Source: CAVQRC01 sp963715045 | GTDB taxonomy: Bacteria; Planctomycetota; Planctomycetia; Pirellulales; Lacipirellulaceae | Direction of reading: 5' to 3' | Assembly: GCA_963715045.1 (NCBI GenBank) | Contig: CAVQRC010000003.1 | Location: 372,001-436,000 of the forward strand | Length of the DNA: 64,000 bases | Part shown: one piece after another, positions 9,562-18,848 of the stretch | Layout: each line of letters starts with the position of its first letter | Position numbering within the stretch: position 1 is the stretch's first letter | Translations under genes and position numbers: made by a program | Notes under the pieces: model-generated | Databases searched by the model: none | Told to the model about the DNA's origin: nothing | What the model saw: the letters and a program-made list of their open reading frames with translations, nothing else

Positions 9562-10056
9562 TTACTGCGGCAGAATGACACTGTCGATGACATGAATGAC
9601 GCCATTCTTGCAAGGAATGTCGGCCTTGACGACCTGCGCTTCGTCAATCATGACCTTACCATCGACGACCTCGATCGAGACTTCCGAACCTTGTACGGTC
9701 TTTGCACTGTCCAATTTCACAACGTCTTTAGCCATGACTTTGCCGGGGACGACGTGATAGGTCAGAATTGCCACGAGCTTGTCCTTGTTTTCCGGCTTCA
9801 GCAGCGACTCGACGGTGCCCTTCGGAAGCTTTGCGAATGCTTCGTCAGTCGGGGCGAAGACCGTGAAAGGACCCTTACCCGAAAGCGTCTCGACGAGATC
9901 GCCAGCCTTCACGGCGGCGACGAGCGTGTCGAATACTTTGCCGCCGACGGCGACTTCTACGATCGTCTTGTCGCACGTTCCACAATCGGCCAGCGAAACC
10001 TGACTGGTGGCGGAAACAACAGCGACAGCAGCGAGAGCAGAAAAAATTGTCTTCAT
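9562..10056 (-). CDS. Secreted fasciclin (FAS1) domain protein
   Basis: A 164-residue exported protein: signal peptide (about residues 1-23, ending SLA), a short CGTCDK segment, then a single FAS1 domain filling the rest. Both conserved FAS1 blocks are visible: GPFTVFAPTDEAFAKLP and YHVVPGKV, with NGVIHVIDSVILP closing the domain. Such proteins mediate adhesion or matrix interaction; the role here is inferred from the family. The ATG at 10056 has GAGGA seven to eight bases upstream. It is monocistronic: it has its own terminator and the next upstream gene on this strand is 188 bases away. Confidence 0.95.
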   Translation of the reverse strand: MKTIFSALAAVAVVSATSQVSLADCGTCDKTIVEVAVGGKVFDTLVAAVKAGDLVETLSGKGPFTVFAPTDEAFAKLPKGTVESLLKPENKDKLVAILTYHVVPGKVMAKDVVKLDSAKTVQGSEVSIEVVDGKVMIDEAQVVKADIPCKNGVIHVIDSVILPQ

Positions 10057-10243
10057 AAAAACGTCCTCAAATTAAAGGCGATACGACGACCGATCACAAG
10101 ATCGGTCAAAATTTCAACAAAGCGAGCAGCACGAACTCAGTATCTGACCCGAAATCTCACTCGACGTGGACCGCGACTATCTGAATCGCGGTAGTCGAAT
10201 CAACTTGGGGAGGGCTCTAAACTTTCTCCGAAGATTTCGCGGG

Positions 10244-10624
10244 TTAGGCGCTCTTCTTAGAATTTTTCGCACCACGACCTTGGAAAGTCGCGGCTGTAAG
10301 TGACGCGGGGTGAATGCCGAGTGTTTTAAATCCGAGGATTTTCCCCCACATATTCCCGCCGGCGGGCTGGATCTCTCCAACCACTCGATCCGCCACTTTT
10401 AGCTCCATTACGACTTGCAGATGCTCGACGAAGTGCGTTGCTTTTCGAAGCCGGCCAAGCAGAGTACCCCGTGGCGAGCCGAGCCGAAGCAACTTCAACC
10501 CGGTCGCCACATCGGGGACTTCTACGACTAGGCGTCGGTCGGTTCCGCGAATGGAGATCGTCTGATCGTCCAATTCGCAGTTCAAATCGGCCGAGATCGC
10601 GAACATGGAGGTCGGCAGTTCCAT
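10244..10624 (-). CDS. Conserved hypothetical protein, second gene of a two-gene unit
   Basis: A 126-residue soluble protein with no signal peptide; I do not recognise a named domain. It begins MELPTSMFAISADL and contains GTDRRLVVEVPDVATGLKL and a basic Lys/Arg-rich tail (GRGAKNSKKSA). I take the ATG at 10624, which lies one base after the stop of the upstream gene (TGACATG), because the longer version of the frame would overlap that gene. The tight junction suggests translational coupling and a shared function. Confidence 0.65.
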   Translation of the reverse strand: MELPTSMFAISADLNCELDDQTISIRGTDRRLVVEVPDVATGLKLLRLGSPRGTLLGRLRKATHFVEHLQVVMELKVADRVVGEIQPAGGNMWGKILGFKTLGIHPASLTAATFQGRGAKNSKKSA

Positions 10625-10625
10625 G

Positions 10626-10838
10626 TCAGGCTCCCTGGTGGACACCATTACGCGTGGAGATGCGAATGGTTCCATTCATCTTCCAGTGGGCCTGCTCAGC
10701 GTCCGGAGCCGTGGAACTCGGGACATGGAGTTCAAAGTCGTCGAACGAGTAGCTGATTTCGGCATCTTTGCCGGTCAGCTTGTCGTACAAGCCGATGGCC
10801 AACTCGGGCCATGTCTTTGTGTCTTGCACAGCATTCAT
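10626..10838 (-). CDS. Small hypothetical protein, first gene of a two-gene unit
   Basis: A 70-residue acidic soluble protein (MNAVQDTKTWPELAIGLYDK at the start, SYSFDDFELHVPS in the middle). GGAG lies about nine bases before the ATG. No domain recognised. It sits directly upstream of, and almost touches, the 10244-10624 gene. The mid-protein motif 'xxWPELAIGLYDKLTG' looks like a compact helical start, but no function can be inferred. Confidence 0.65.
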   Translation of the reverse strand: MNAVQDTKTWPELAIGLYDKLTGKDAEISYSFDDFELHVPSSTAPDAEQAHWKMNGTIRISTRNGVHQGA

Positions 10839-11572
10839 AATTAGAAGTCTCCGGTAGGGGATTGCGAGTCACTCCGTGCCGTTCGAAAAAAGCGTCGACG
10901 TCGGACGGGTTGCTTTGACTCGACCGCAAGGGTTTTAACTGAAAGAGTCTAGGCCGACCGACGACCCCGACAAGGTACAAAAACGTTCAAATCGTTCATC
11001 CTGAAAAGAGCCGTTTCACGTCCGCATCGACGCCTTCGCGAAGGGTCCGACCTGTCAAAAGCCCCAGCGACTTTTAAAGGCGTCCGGCGAAAAACGAATC
11101 CTGCTGAGCGAAAGAGAGACCCATGAAATGATCTCGCTGTCGTTCACGATTGCCGACACCAGAAATCATTGCCCTCTCGATGGAGATACCGACTTCTTCG
11201 CGGATCGAGGGGCGGGGAGAGCCTTGCGAACTAGAAAATGGGAGCAATCCGTGTGCCAAACTCACGTTTGCCCCCGCAATCTCCACCCGTTGGCGTGATT
11301 GCCGTTAAATTGACGTTTTCTCACCGCCGCGGAACATCCAGGGTGGGTCGGCGGACTTGAATCTTGGTCGGTCGCGGGCCACAGTGGGCGGCCAGCGCTC
11401 AGCTCGTTGCGTCGGAGGAGCGATCGCTGGCCGGTGGGATGGCGTGGTTTCTCGCGTTGCGTCTTGGAGCCGATCCCAGAGGTGGTTTTCAGCTACCAAA
11501 TTCCCGGGCCATGGGAAACGTTCCACTGAAAGCCAGTTTTGGAATAAACCCCAGAGCCTTGGAGCATCAAAA
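10839..11572. other. Intergenic region, no gene seen
   Basis: About 730 bases with short overlapping open frames on both strands but none with a plausible start, ribosome site or recognisable protein. It holds the upstream regions of the two-gene hypothetical unit (leftwards) and the Nudix gene (rightwards). No repeat family found elsewhere in the window occurs here. Confidence 0.5.
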
Positions 11573-12070
11573 GTGGCGGAAGAGATGTTCGACGTTGTCG
11601 ACGAGCTCGATCAGGTGATCGGTCAGGCGGCTCGCAGCGTGGTGCACCGCGAAGGCTATCTGCACCGGGCCGTACAGATCTTTGTGTTCAATTCCGCCGG
11701 GCAACTGCTGATTCAGAAGCGGTCGGCCACCAAAGACGAGTGGCCGCTGACTTGGACCTCGTCGGCTTCCGGCCATGTGGACGCTGGTGAGTCGTATGAC
11801 GCGGCTGCCCACCGCGAGTTGTACGAAGAACTCCATCTGCGTGCCGAACTCGAGCGCGTGGCCAGGTTCGCCGCCACCGCCGAGCTGGCGAATGAACACA
11901 CGGTGTTGTACCTGACGTCAACCGATCATCCGCCGCGGCATGATCCAGTCGAGATCGACGCGATTGAATTTGTGGGCCTGGACGAGATTGAACGCCGGAT
12001 GGTCGCCAATCCGCGGCAATTCGCCCCCACCTTCCAGGTCATGCTGCGTTGGTACCGTTCGAATCGCTGA
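11573..12070 (+). CDS. Nudix hydrolase (YfcD/isopentenyl-diphosphate isomerase-like)
   Basis: A 165-residue Nudix protein. The Nudix box reads GHVDAGESYDAAAHRELYEE, matching GX5EX7REUXEE. The N-terminus EEMFDVVDELDQVIGQA and the segment WTSSASGHV place it with the YfcD-like branch related to type I isopentenyl-diphosphate isomerase. It lacks the isomerase's usual N-terminal Cys motif, so hydrolysis of a nucleoside-diphosphate-linked substrate is likelier than isomerisation. I use GTG 11573 because relatives begin with a few residues before FDVVDE; ATG 11585 is the alternative. It lies 124 bases before the D-threonine aldolase-like gene. Confidence 0.85.
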   Translation: MAEEMFDVVDELDQVIGQAARSVVHREGYLHRAVQIFVFNSAGQLLIQKRSATKDEWPLTWTSSASGHVDAGESYDAAAHRELYEELHLRAELERVARFAATAELANEHTVLYLTSTDHPPRHDPVEIDAIEFVGLDEIERRMVANPRQFAPTFQVMLRWYRSNR

Positions 12071-12194
12071 AGTTCTTGGCAATTTCGGCTGGCACTCACC
12101 GACCTCAGGATCCCGAGAATCCAAGGGCAGGCAGCCGCGCGATGATTCGCTACCATGGCGGCCAGTGGAACGTCAGATAACGCCAGCAAGTGCT

Positions 12195-13315
12195 ATGGAT
12201 CTGGACCGTCAATACGCGCTGAACGACCCCAGTCAGCTTGTCTCCCCCGCGGTGCTTGTGTTCCTGGACCAACTCCAAGCGAATCTGGACGAGATGCTCC
12301 GCATCGCCGGGAGTCCGCAGCGGCTGCGACCGCACTGCAAAACCCACAAAATTCGTGAAGTCGCCGCGCTTCAGGTCGGCCGCGGGATCACGCGTCACAA
12401 GTGCGCGACCTTCCCCGAAGCCGAAATGCTGGTCGCGGCCGGCGCTGCCGATGTGCTGCTGGCCTATCCGCTTGTCGGTCCGAATGTCCGTCGGGCCGTT
12501 GATTTCCGCCGTGCGTATCCGCACGTGGAATTCTCGGTGATTGCCGACGACGAAGAGTCGATCACTCGACTGGGCAGCGAGATGCAGACAGGCCGGGCAA
12601 TCTCTGGGAGTCTGGCTGGATATCGACACGGGACAACGACGTACGGGCGTACCCGTTGGCGAACGGGCCCGGAAACTCTATGCCCGCATCGCAGACAGTG
12701 GCCTCCGCCCCTGCGGACTGCATGTCTATGACGGCCAGAATCATCAGACCGATCTCGCGGAGCGAAGATCCGCAGTCCGCAGCCGTCTACCATGAGATCG
12801 CCAAGTTTCGCGATACGCTCCAGGCCGCCGGGCACGATGTCCCGCGGATCGTCGCCGGCGGCAGCGGTTCGTTCCCCTGCTTCGCCGAGATCGACGACCC
12901 CGACCTCGAACTCAGTCCCGGAACCGTGATCTTTTTCGACGCTGGCTACCGTCAGATGTTTCCCGATCTGGGATTCCAACCCGCGGCGTTGCTGCTCACC
13001 CGCGTCATCAGCCGTCCGACGGCCAACCGGATCACGCTCGACCTGGGCTACAAGGCCTGTGCGGCTGACCCTCCAGCCGGTCGGCGACTCGTCTTTCCGC
13101 AGCTTCCGCACGCCCGCGAAGTGCTTCACAACGAAGAGCACCTGGTACTCGAAACCGACGAAGCCTCTGAACTCCGGCCCGGCGATACGCTCCTCGCGAT
13201 TCCGTGGCACATCTGTCCCACCACAGCACTGCACAAGCAAGTCCACGTTGTCCGTGGCGGTGTGGTTCGCGAAACATGGGACGTCGCGGCCCGGGACCGC
13301 ATGCTTTCGTTATGA
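12195..13315 (+). CDS. D-threonine aldolase / D-serine dehydratase-like PLP enzyme (frameshifted)
   Basis: A roughly 370-residue fold-type III PLP enzyme of the D-threonine aldolase / DSD1 family. The PLP lysine is in RPHCKTHKIREVA near the N-terminus. The barrel continues (LGVWLDIDTGQRRTGVPV, LRPCGLHVYDGQNH) to a C-terminal metal-binding beta domain (IPWHICPTTALHKQVHVV, with the His-x-Cys pair). Two +1 frameshifts, near 12585 and near 12760, split it over three frames, but the protein aligns continuously. Family members cleave or dehydrate D-3-hydroxy amino acids in the cytoplasm; the substrate is not predictable. Its stop overlaps the start of the ClC gene by four bases (ATGA), so the two are translationally coupled. 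Confidence 0.85.
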
Positions 13316-15153
13316 AAAACGCAGACCATGTCTCACGGTCGCGCAGAGTCGTCACGATTCTGCTCGACCATCTCCGGTCGATCTTCGATACCGACTCGTC
13401 CGGGCGGCTCATGATCTATGCGCCGGTGGTCGGCATCGCGGCCGGACTCGGCGGAGCGGCCTTCTTTTTTATCCTCGACTTCGTGCAGCAATTCGTGCTG
13501 GGCCACGTCGAGGGCTACTACCCGCCGCCGGCCGGCGACGAGCCGGTCCATCATGTGATGCAGCTCCCCGAACGCTGGTGGGCCGTGCTGTCGATTCCCG
13601 CCCTCGGCGGCCTGATATGCGGGTTACTGGTCTACAAGCTGGCCCCCGAGGCCGAAGGGCACGGAACCGACGCGATGGTACGGGCATTCCACCGGCTGAG
13701 CGGTCGGATTCGCGGCCGGGTCCCGATCGTCAAATCGCTCGCTTCGATCGTCACGATCGGCACGGGGGGGTCTGCCGGCCGCGAAGGGCCGATTGCCCAG
13801 ATCGGGGCCGGATTCGGTTCTTTCATCGCCGATCGAGCATCGCTCGGGGAACAGGAGCGGCGACTGCTGATGCTCGCCGGGGCCGCCGGCGGGATCGGGG
13901 CGATCTTCCGCGCCCCTTGGGGGGCGCGTTGTTTGTCAGCGAAGTTCTGTACGGCACGACGGCGCTCGAATTTACGGCCGTGATCCCCTGCTTCATCGCA
14001 TCCATCACCGCCTATTCGGTATTCGCCGGGATCTACGGCCAGGGCCTGGCCTTCAACATGCCGCCGGACATCGTGTTTCATCGCATTTCCGAGTTGCCGT
14101 TCTATCTGGTGTTCGCGGTCGTCTGTGCCCTGGTTGGGTTTGTCTACGTCAACGTGTTTTACGGGCTGCGGAATCGTGTGTTTCGCAAGCTGCCGTTGCC
14201 GAACTATCTCAAGCCGGCCGTCGGAGGACTGCTCTTGGGCACCATCGTGTTATGGCTGCCGCAGTTGATGTCGGGCGGGTACGGATGGATGCAGATGGCG
14301 ATCGACGGCGACGCCTCGATGACGCTCACGCTCATGGCGATCCTGTGCTTCGGTAAGATCGTGGCCACGTCGCTGACGATTTCCTCAGGTGGCAGCGGCG
14401 GAGTGTTCGCGCCGTCACTGTTCATCGGCGCGATGCTGGGCGGCGCCTACGGCCAGCTTTGCGATCAGGTGTTTCCCGGCTCGATCGAGAATCCGGAAGC
14501 ATTCGTCCTGGTCGGGATGGGCGGTTTCTTCGCCGGCGTCGCCAGGGTACCGCTTACGGCAATGCTGATGGTCTGCGAAATGAGCGGTTCGTACGGCCTG
14601 CTCGTCCCACTGATGCTCGTGTGCATTATTAATACGGCGATTCTTTCGGCGCGGTGGACGTTGTATGAAGAGCAGGTCCCCTCGATGATCGACAGCCCGG
14701 CCCACCAGGGCGACTTCGTGATCGATGTACTGGAACAGATCCAGGTGCGGGAGGTCCTCAGGCCAGACCGCCCGCTGGATCTGGTGGCCGAAGATATGCC
14801 GCTGCCAAAAATCCTCTCCCTCGCGGCACGATCCAACAGCATGTACTTTCCGGTCATTGATGCGCAATCGCGGCTCTCGGGAATCTTCTCGCTCCGCGAC
14901 CTGCGTACGGTACTCACCGGCCATCGCGTCGGCCCCTTGATTGTCGCCGCCGACTCTGGCCGTCCAGCCCGTGCTGACCGTCACTCCCAATGACGACCTC
15001 CACACGGCCTTGAGACGGTTTACGCAAAAGAACATCGACGACCTGCCGGTTGTCGACCCCGATGACAGCGCCCACATCATCGGCATGCTCAGCCGCCGCG
15101 ATGTGATCGCCGCCTACCACGATCGTGTCACCGAGTTGAGAAATCCGGAGTGA
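13312..15153 (+). CDS. ClC-family chloride channel/transporter with two CBS domains (frameshifted)
   Basis: A roughly 610-residue inner-membrane ClC protein. Selectivity-filter motifs are present: GTGGSAGREGPIAQ (GREGP with the gating Glu) and SGGSGGVFAPSLFIGAMLGG (GxFxP). About ten hydrophobic helices precede a cytoplasmic tail with two CBS domains (VREVLRPDRPLDLVAEDMP and LTVTPNDDLHTALRRF). Two breaks occur. At 13919-13924 there are six G where seven restore the frame, and near 14950 one extra base must be removed. The first is a textbook homopolymer error. The ATG at 13312 overlaps the stop of the upstream PLP enzyme. Confidence 0.9.
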
Positions 15154-15355
15154 GATCCGCGGTGAGATCCGCGGGGTTTCGCCTTGGGAATTCAGATCTG
15201 CCCACGGACCGCGGATCAAATTACAAAATACAAGCACCAAATCGACAAACAAATCACAAAAGACAAGCAGCGAAACACAGACCAATTACAAAGCGACGGA
15301 AGGCAAAAACTCGAGAAGCCAGCAGAGGTTCGGCATTCTTCAACAGGGTTGCGGT
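15154..15355. repeat. AT-rich CAAATYACAAA intergenic block
   Basis: After a direct repeat GAGATCCGCGG (15152 onward) and a GATCCGCGG/CCGCGGATC inverted pair (15166-15174 and 15209-15217), about 90 bases of A-rich words occur (CAAATTACAAAATACAAGC, CAAACAAATCACAAAAGAC). Similar blocks precede ccoN (33890-34030) and ccoO (35540-35600). No gene is present. Confidence 0.6.
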
Positions 15356-15892
15356 CTACGAGCCAAGTCGGTCGAGGTCCAATCGCAGCTTGCACCGGTC
15401 ACTCAGGGTGAACGTACAACGACTCAGATCCGCAATCGGCGAGAGCTTGCCGTCGATCAGCTCGAGCCCCTCCACCTCGCGAGTTGCCGGGTCGGCGAGC
15501 AGGTAGAACCCAACTCCCTGTTCTTCGTACAACGCCCGCTTCGCGGTGCGATCTTTGAGTTGTGTCGAGGGGGAGAGGACTTCCACGATCAGTGACGGAG
15601 GTTCCTGGAGATGGATCTCGGGTTGCGTACCGCACACGATCATCAGGTCGGGTCGCACAACGGTATCGTCGGCCACCACCCAGTCGAGACCCGTATAAAC
15701 GACGCAGTCGCATTCCTCCGCTTCAATCTGCTCGCTGAAGAGGTAGCTCAGGCGTGTCACCAGCCGTTCGTGGAGTGCGGTCGGAGACGGGCTCATCGAT
15801 ACGGCGTTACCGGCCCACAATTCCCAGTCACCTGGCCACTGGCAGTAGTCGCGGTAACGGTAATGCGGCTGGTAGTCTCGAGCAGTCGACAT
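15356..15892 (-). CDS. Uma2 family (DUF820) putative endonuclease
   Basis: A 178-residue protein of the Uma2 family, which has a PD-(D/E)XK nuclease-like fold and is highly amplified in cyanobacteria and planctomycetes. Key positions are visible: VRPDLMIVCG (catalytic Asp), PSLIVEVLSPST (the E-x-S motif), and DRTAKRALYEEQGVGFYLL with the conserved Lys. Length and domain are complete. The natural substrate of the family is unknown and nuclease activity is inferred only. No obvious operon partner; the N-terminus overlaps the end of the next minus-strand frame. Confidence 0.9.
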   Translation of the reverse strand: MSTARDYQPHYRYRDYCQWPGDWELWAGNAVSMSPSPTALHERLVTRLSYLFSEQIEAEECDCVVYTGLDWVVADDTVVRPDLMIVCGTQPEIHLQEPPSLIVEVLSPSTQLKDRTAKRALYEEQGVGFYLLADPATREVEGLELIDGKLSPIADLSRCTFTLSDRCKLRLDLDRLGS

Positions 15893-16416
15893 GCGTCATA
15901 CACGAAAAGGTTTCGAAGAGAACGCTCACCTGTCAGGTCGGCAATATAGCATTCGAATGGGGGGGCTGCGATCTTACCGACGATGCTGATGTCACGGTCG
16001 TCCGTCCGGATGCCAAAGCCACCCAGCCAGGAGCCGTCAGCGGGCATGACCCTTGGCCCAAAAAGCTGCCAACAGGAAGAGGGATCGCACAAACCTCCGG
16101 TTACAATTCCCTCCACGGGCGTCCAGAAGAATGCGTGGTTGCTATGTCCGATTTCTTCGAGCTGCTGGCGGATATCGGGATCGCTCATGGCGGGCGCGAA
16201 CAGCGGATCGGCCGCCCACAACGGCAACGCCGCCCACAACGGCAAAGCCGCCTGCACGCCCTCGTTGTAGGAAGCGCTGTAGTACTCCGAGATCCGATCC
16301 AGAAACTCGCCCGGGCTGTTGTCGTAGCGGTAGCCTTGCACACCGCCGTCGATTGAGGTCAAGGTCTGGACGCGGTCGGGATACTCGAGGTGTCCCACGT
16401 TGGCAAGAGTGGGCAA
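15793..16416 (-). CDS. Hypothetical protein (start and end uncertain)
   Basis: About 200 residues with no recognised domain. Sections such as LEYPDRVQTLTSIDGGVQGY, SEYYSASYNEGVQAALPLWA and FGIRTDDRDISIVGKIAAPP look like real protein. An 18-base tandem duplication gives ALPLWAALPLWA. The reading frame overlaps the Uma2 start by 100 bases, so the true end probably lies near 15900 with a frameshift. Upstream, another frame from ATG 16475 gives a signal-peptide-like MRVFRRSHSVRVLLTKFVCC, which could be the true N-terminus after an indel near 16410. If so, the protein is exported. Confidence 0.5.
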   Translation of the reverse strand: MPTLANVGHLEYPDRVQTLTSIDGGVQGYRYDNSPGEFLDRISEYYSASYNEGVQAALPLWAALPLWAADPLFAPAMSDPDIRQQLEEIGHSNHAFFWTPVEGIVTGGLCDPSSCWQLFGPRVMPADGSWLGGFGIRTDDRDISIVGKIAAPPFECYIADLTGERSLRNLFVYDACRLLETTSRITVTATTASGQVTGNCGPVTPYR

Positions 16417-16982
16417 CAGCAGACGAACTTGGTCAGCAGGACGCGGACGGAATGGCTTCTTCGGAACACTCTCATGGCGATCGGGATTCTACCATTCACT
16501 GGAGCCCCCGGCTTCGTCGGGGGACGGGTGCAGGAACGGGCTTGTTAGTGTCGCTGACGTGGGGCCCGGTTCGATGAAATGACTAATGACTAATGACTAG
16601 GGAATTCCCAATGACGAATTCCTAAGGAAACTGGCGAGCGCCACGGCTTTGGCCAGCTCTTCGGTTCGACACGCCGTGACGACACCGCAGTCGGTTGCTG
16701 CCGCCGCGGTTTTACCCGCTACCACCGCGTCCCCCGGCAGAGCCAGGGGATGGCTCGGCTGCGGGGATCCTTGCCGCGGTTCCGAATCGCTGTGGCCGTG
16801 TCGCCAGGGAGTCGACGCGTCGGCCCAGATCGCCACGAGCATCCGAGGTGAACGCGCCGCCCACTGTGTCTCGGTCGCCCGGATGCAGTTCGGCAACGCC
16901 ACGCCGTCCCCCGGCAAAGCCCGTCCCCCGGCAGAGCCCGTCCCCCGGCAGAGCCGGGGGCTCCGGTTGACTGCTGCAACGA
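16417..16982. repeat. Repeat-rich intergenic region (CCCCCGGCAGAGCCGGGGG family)
   Basis: No convincing gene. Palindromic GC-rich repeats occur at 16501-16526, 16729-16750 and as three head-to-tail copies at 16903-16966. An inverted AGTCATT block lies at 16570-16625. Open frames through these repeats are low-complexity by-products. The three-copy array ends 16 bases from the stop of the DUF1559 gene. Confidence 0.75.
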
Positions 16983-17949
16983 TCAACGCTCCGCGGATGG
17001 ATCGACTGGCATACCGTCATGGCGATTCGCGAGACGACGGTGGATCTCGAGGTCGACTTCGTACGACATCGCGTGGACGCTCCCGTCACAAAGGCCGACG
17101 TTCCAACTGGAAGGGTGGCGCACTTCCCCAGCGATCGCTGTGCCGTTCGATCGTGGTGCCCGGCAGCATGTCCCGCAGCGGCGGATCGTAGCCGCTGCTG
17201 ACGTAGTAGTTCGACAGCGGCGTGTGCATGCCCGTGCCCTCCGGGTTGTCGGTGTTGTCTGTGATCCAATAGAAATTGTCGCCGACCAGGTAGGTCTTGC
17301 TGAGGCCGTCGGTAATCTGGGCCGCGGACACTTCCGACAGTGGGTACACGATGCCGTTTGACTTGCGCAGGTTCTGAACGAGCCTGTCCGCGAGGTCCAT
17401 CCGGGGGGTGCTTGGCCCGCCCTCGTAATTCACCGCATCGGAACCCCAGTTGGCTTCGTAGGAGATCGAGGCCGTCAGTTCCCCACTGTACATGTTGATG
17501 TAGCTCCAGCGGGTCGTCAGTTGCGTCAGCCGAGGCGGTCGTCGAGTGGGGCAATTGAACCAGCCCAGATGCTGTCGCGTCGCCATGGAAAGTCCCTGCC
17601 GCTGGGTTTCGGTAATCTCGTCCGGCAGGCCGTCCCGCCCCATCTCCGTGACGATGTTCCCTTCGATGAAGGGCAGGATGCGATACACCCAGCCCCCCGG
17701 TTGCCGCGCCCCGCTGCCGCGATCGGGATCGCCGACCCACCGCCAACCCCAGCCGTCGCCGGCGAAGTGGCCGTGGGCCGAGTGGTGCGACTGGAAGGCA
17801 AGGGCCAGCTGCTTGATCCGGTTGCGGCAGTCGGCAGTTCGCCCCGATTCACGAGCCGCCTGGACGGCCGGCAGCAGCAGCGCTACAAGAATGCCGACGA
17901 TGGCGATGACAACCAACAATTCAACCAGCGTGAATCCACGGCGTTGCAT
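16983..17949 (-). CDS. DUF1559 family protein with prepilin N-terminus (one frameshift)
   Basis: A roughly 320-residue complete DUF1559 protein. The N-terminus is a type IV pilin-like processing/methylation segment (RRGFTLVELLVVIAIVGILV), followed by LLPAVQAARESGR. The mid-protein ITDGLSKTYLVGDN motif and the C-terminal H-X9-DG signature (HPSSWNVGLCDG) are present. The last piece is in another frame: removing one base near 17118 restores a continuous end, VHAMSYEVDLEIHRRLANR, to the TGA at 16983-16985. ATG 17949 was chosen because it puts the basic RRG directly before FTLVEL. A terminator-like palindrome separates it from the upstream PEP-CTERM gene, so it is probably transcribed separately. 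Confidence 0.9.
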
Positions 17950-18052
17950 AGGAAGTACCTGGTGGGGTGACGACATTGCGACGCGTACTGAATACCAGCG
18001 GCGGCGGCATTCTAAAGGCTGTTTCAACGCCATGCAAATAACCCAAACCGCC

Positions 18053-18074
18053 AAAAAGACCCCAGGGGTCTTTT
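18053..18074 (-). terminator. Palindrome AAAAGACCCC-T-GGGGTCTTTTT after the sigma-kinase-PEP-CTERM unit
   Basis: A near-perfect hairpin seven bases beyond the PEP-CTERM stop codon, ending in five T on the minus strand. It looks like an intrinsic terminator for the module. Two more copies of the same palindrome lie at 47239-47301, so it also belongs to a dispersed repeat family. Confidence 0.7.
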
Positions 18075-18080
18075 CTACGT

Positions 18081-18848
18081 TCACTGCCGATATCGCCGCA
18101 GTGCCGCGAGAGATCCGACGAGTAACAGCAGGCCCGACGTGGGTTCGGGAACCGCTTCGAAATAGCGGAATGCGACGCGGCGCGTTGCGCCGGAGGAGCC
18201 ATTGATAAACATCCCGATCGTCCCGGCCGTGTAATTGGTATCCGCGAACGAGATCGTTCCGGCGGGCGTGGAATCGCCGACCTCGAATCCCGAGAGCGTG
18301 ATTGTGTCGCCGATGGCATCGAGTTGCAGCACGACATCGCGTGCAATTGGGTCGAGGGACGTGTTCAGTGAATCTCTCGTGATGATGTTGCTGCCGTTAT
18401 TTGTCGTCAGTCCGATCGACAGTTGACCATTTCTTTGGATGCCACCCCAGTAGATGCCTCCCGCCGTTGAGGTTGCCGCCTTCACCATCAGCGACGCAAA
18501 CGAGGTGCCGTTTCCAGGTTCGAGCATCCGAAGCTGTGAGCGGACCGAAACGTCACCGTATTCAAATACGCGATCGGGGTTGCTGTTGCTGACCTCGAAC
18601 ACCCAGGCGCCGATGTCCCCACCGGTGTTTTCGAGAATCAGGTTGTCGCCGTCGCTCGCCAGCGTGCCATTGATGCTGGAGGTAAACCATTGCACTGGTT
18701 GCCGTCCGGTCGCCGTCACGTCGTCGTCGAATTCGTCAAGGAATGGCAGCGCACTGCCGGCGGAGGCAATGCCAGCGGGCCAACCCAGCAGGAATGCCAG
18801 GACAATCAGGAAAGGCTTTGTGCTCGCGTCATCGCGGATCAACGTCAT
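18081..18848 (-). CDS. PEP-CTERM sorted extracellular protein
   Basis: A 255-residue exported protein: signal peptide (to about residue 30, ASAG), a beta-rich LamG/concanavalin-like domain (LPFLDEFDDDVTATGRQPV, VLQLDAIGDTITLSGFEVG), and a C-terminal PEP-CTERM tag with VPEP, a hydrophobic helix (SGLLLLVGSLAAL) and a basic end (RRYRQ). Family knowledge: such proteins are processed by an exosortase and delivered to the cell surface or matrix. Its ATG overlaps the kinase stop by four bases (ATGA), and AAGGAG sits seven bases upstream inside the kinase gene. It is therefore the third gene of the sigma-kinase module. It is related to the proteins at 28392-29853. Confidence 0.93.
   Translation of the reverse strand: MTLIRDDASTKPFLIVLAFLLGWPAGIASAGSALPFLDEFDDDVTATGRQPVQWFTSSINGTLASDGDNLILENTGGDIGAWVFEVSNSNPDRVFEYGDVSVRSQLRMLEPGNGTSFASLMVKAATSTAGGIYWGGIQRNGQLSIGLTTNNGSNIITRDSLNTSLDPIARDVVLQLDAIGDTITLSGFEVGDSTPAGTISFADTNYTAGTIGMFINGSSGATRRVAFRYFEAVPEPTSGLLLLVGSLAALRRYRQ

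Noticed and set aside
16597..16986. Minus-strand frame of 129 codons in the repeat-rich gap
   Set aside because: Half of it is translation of the GC palindrome array; a short stretch looks protein-like but has no start signal or recognisable family.
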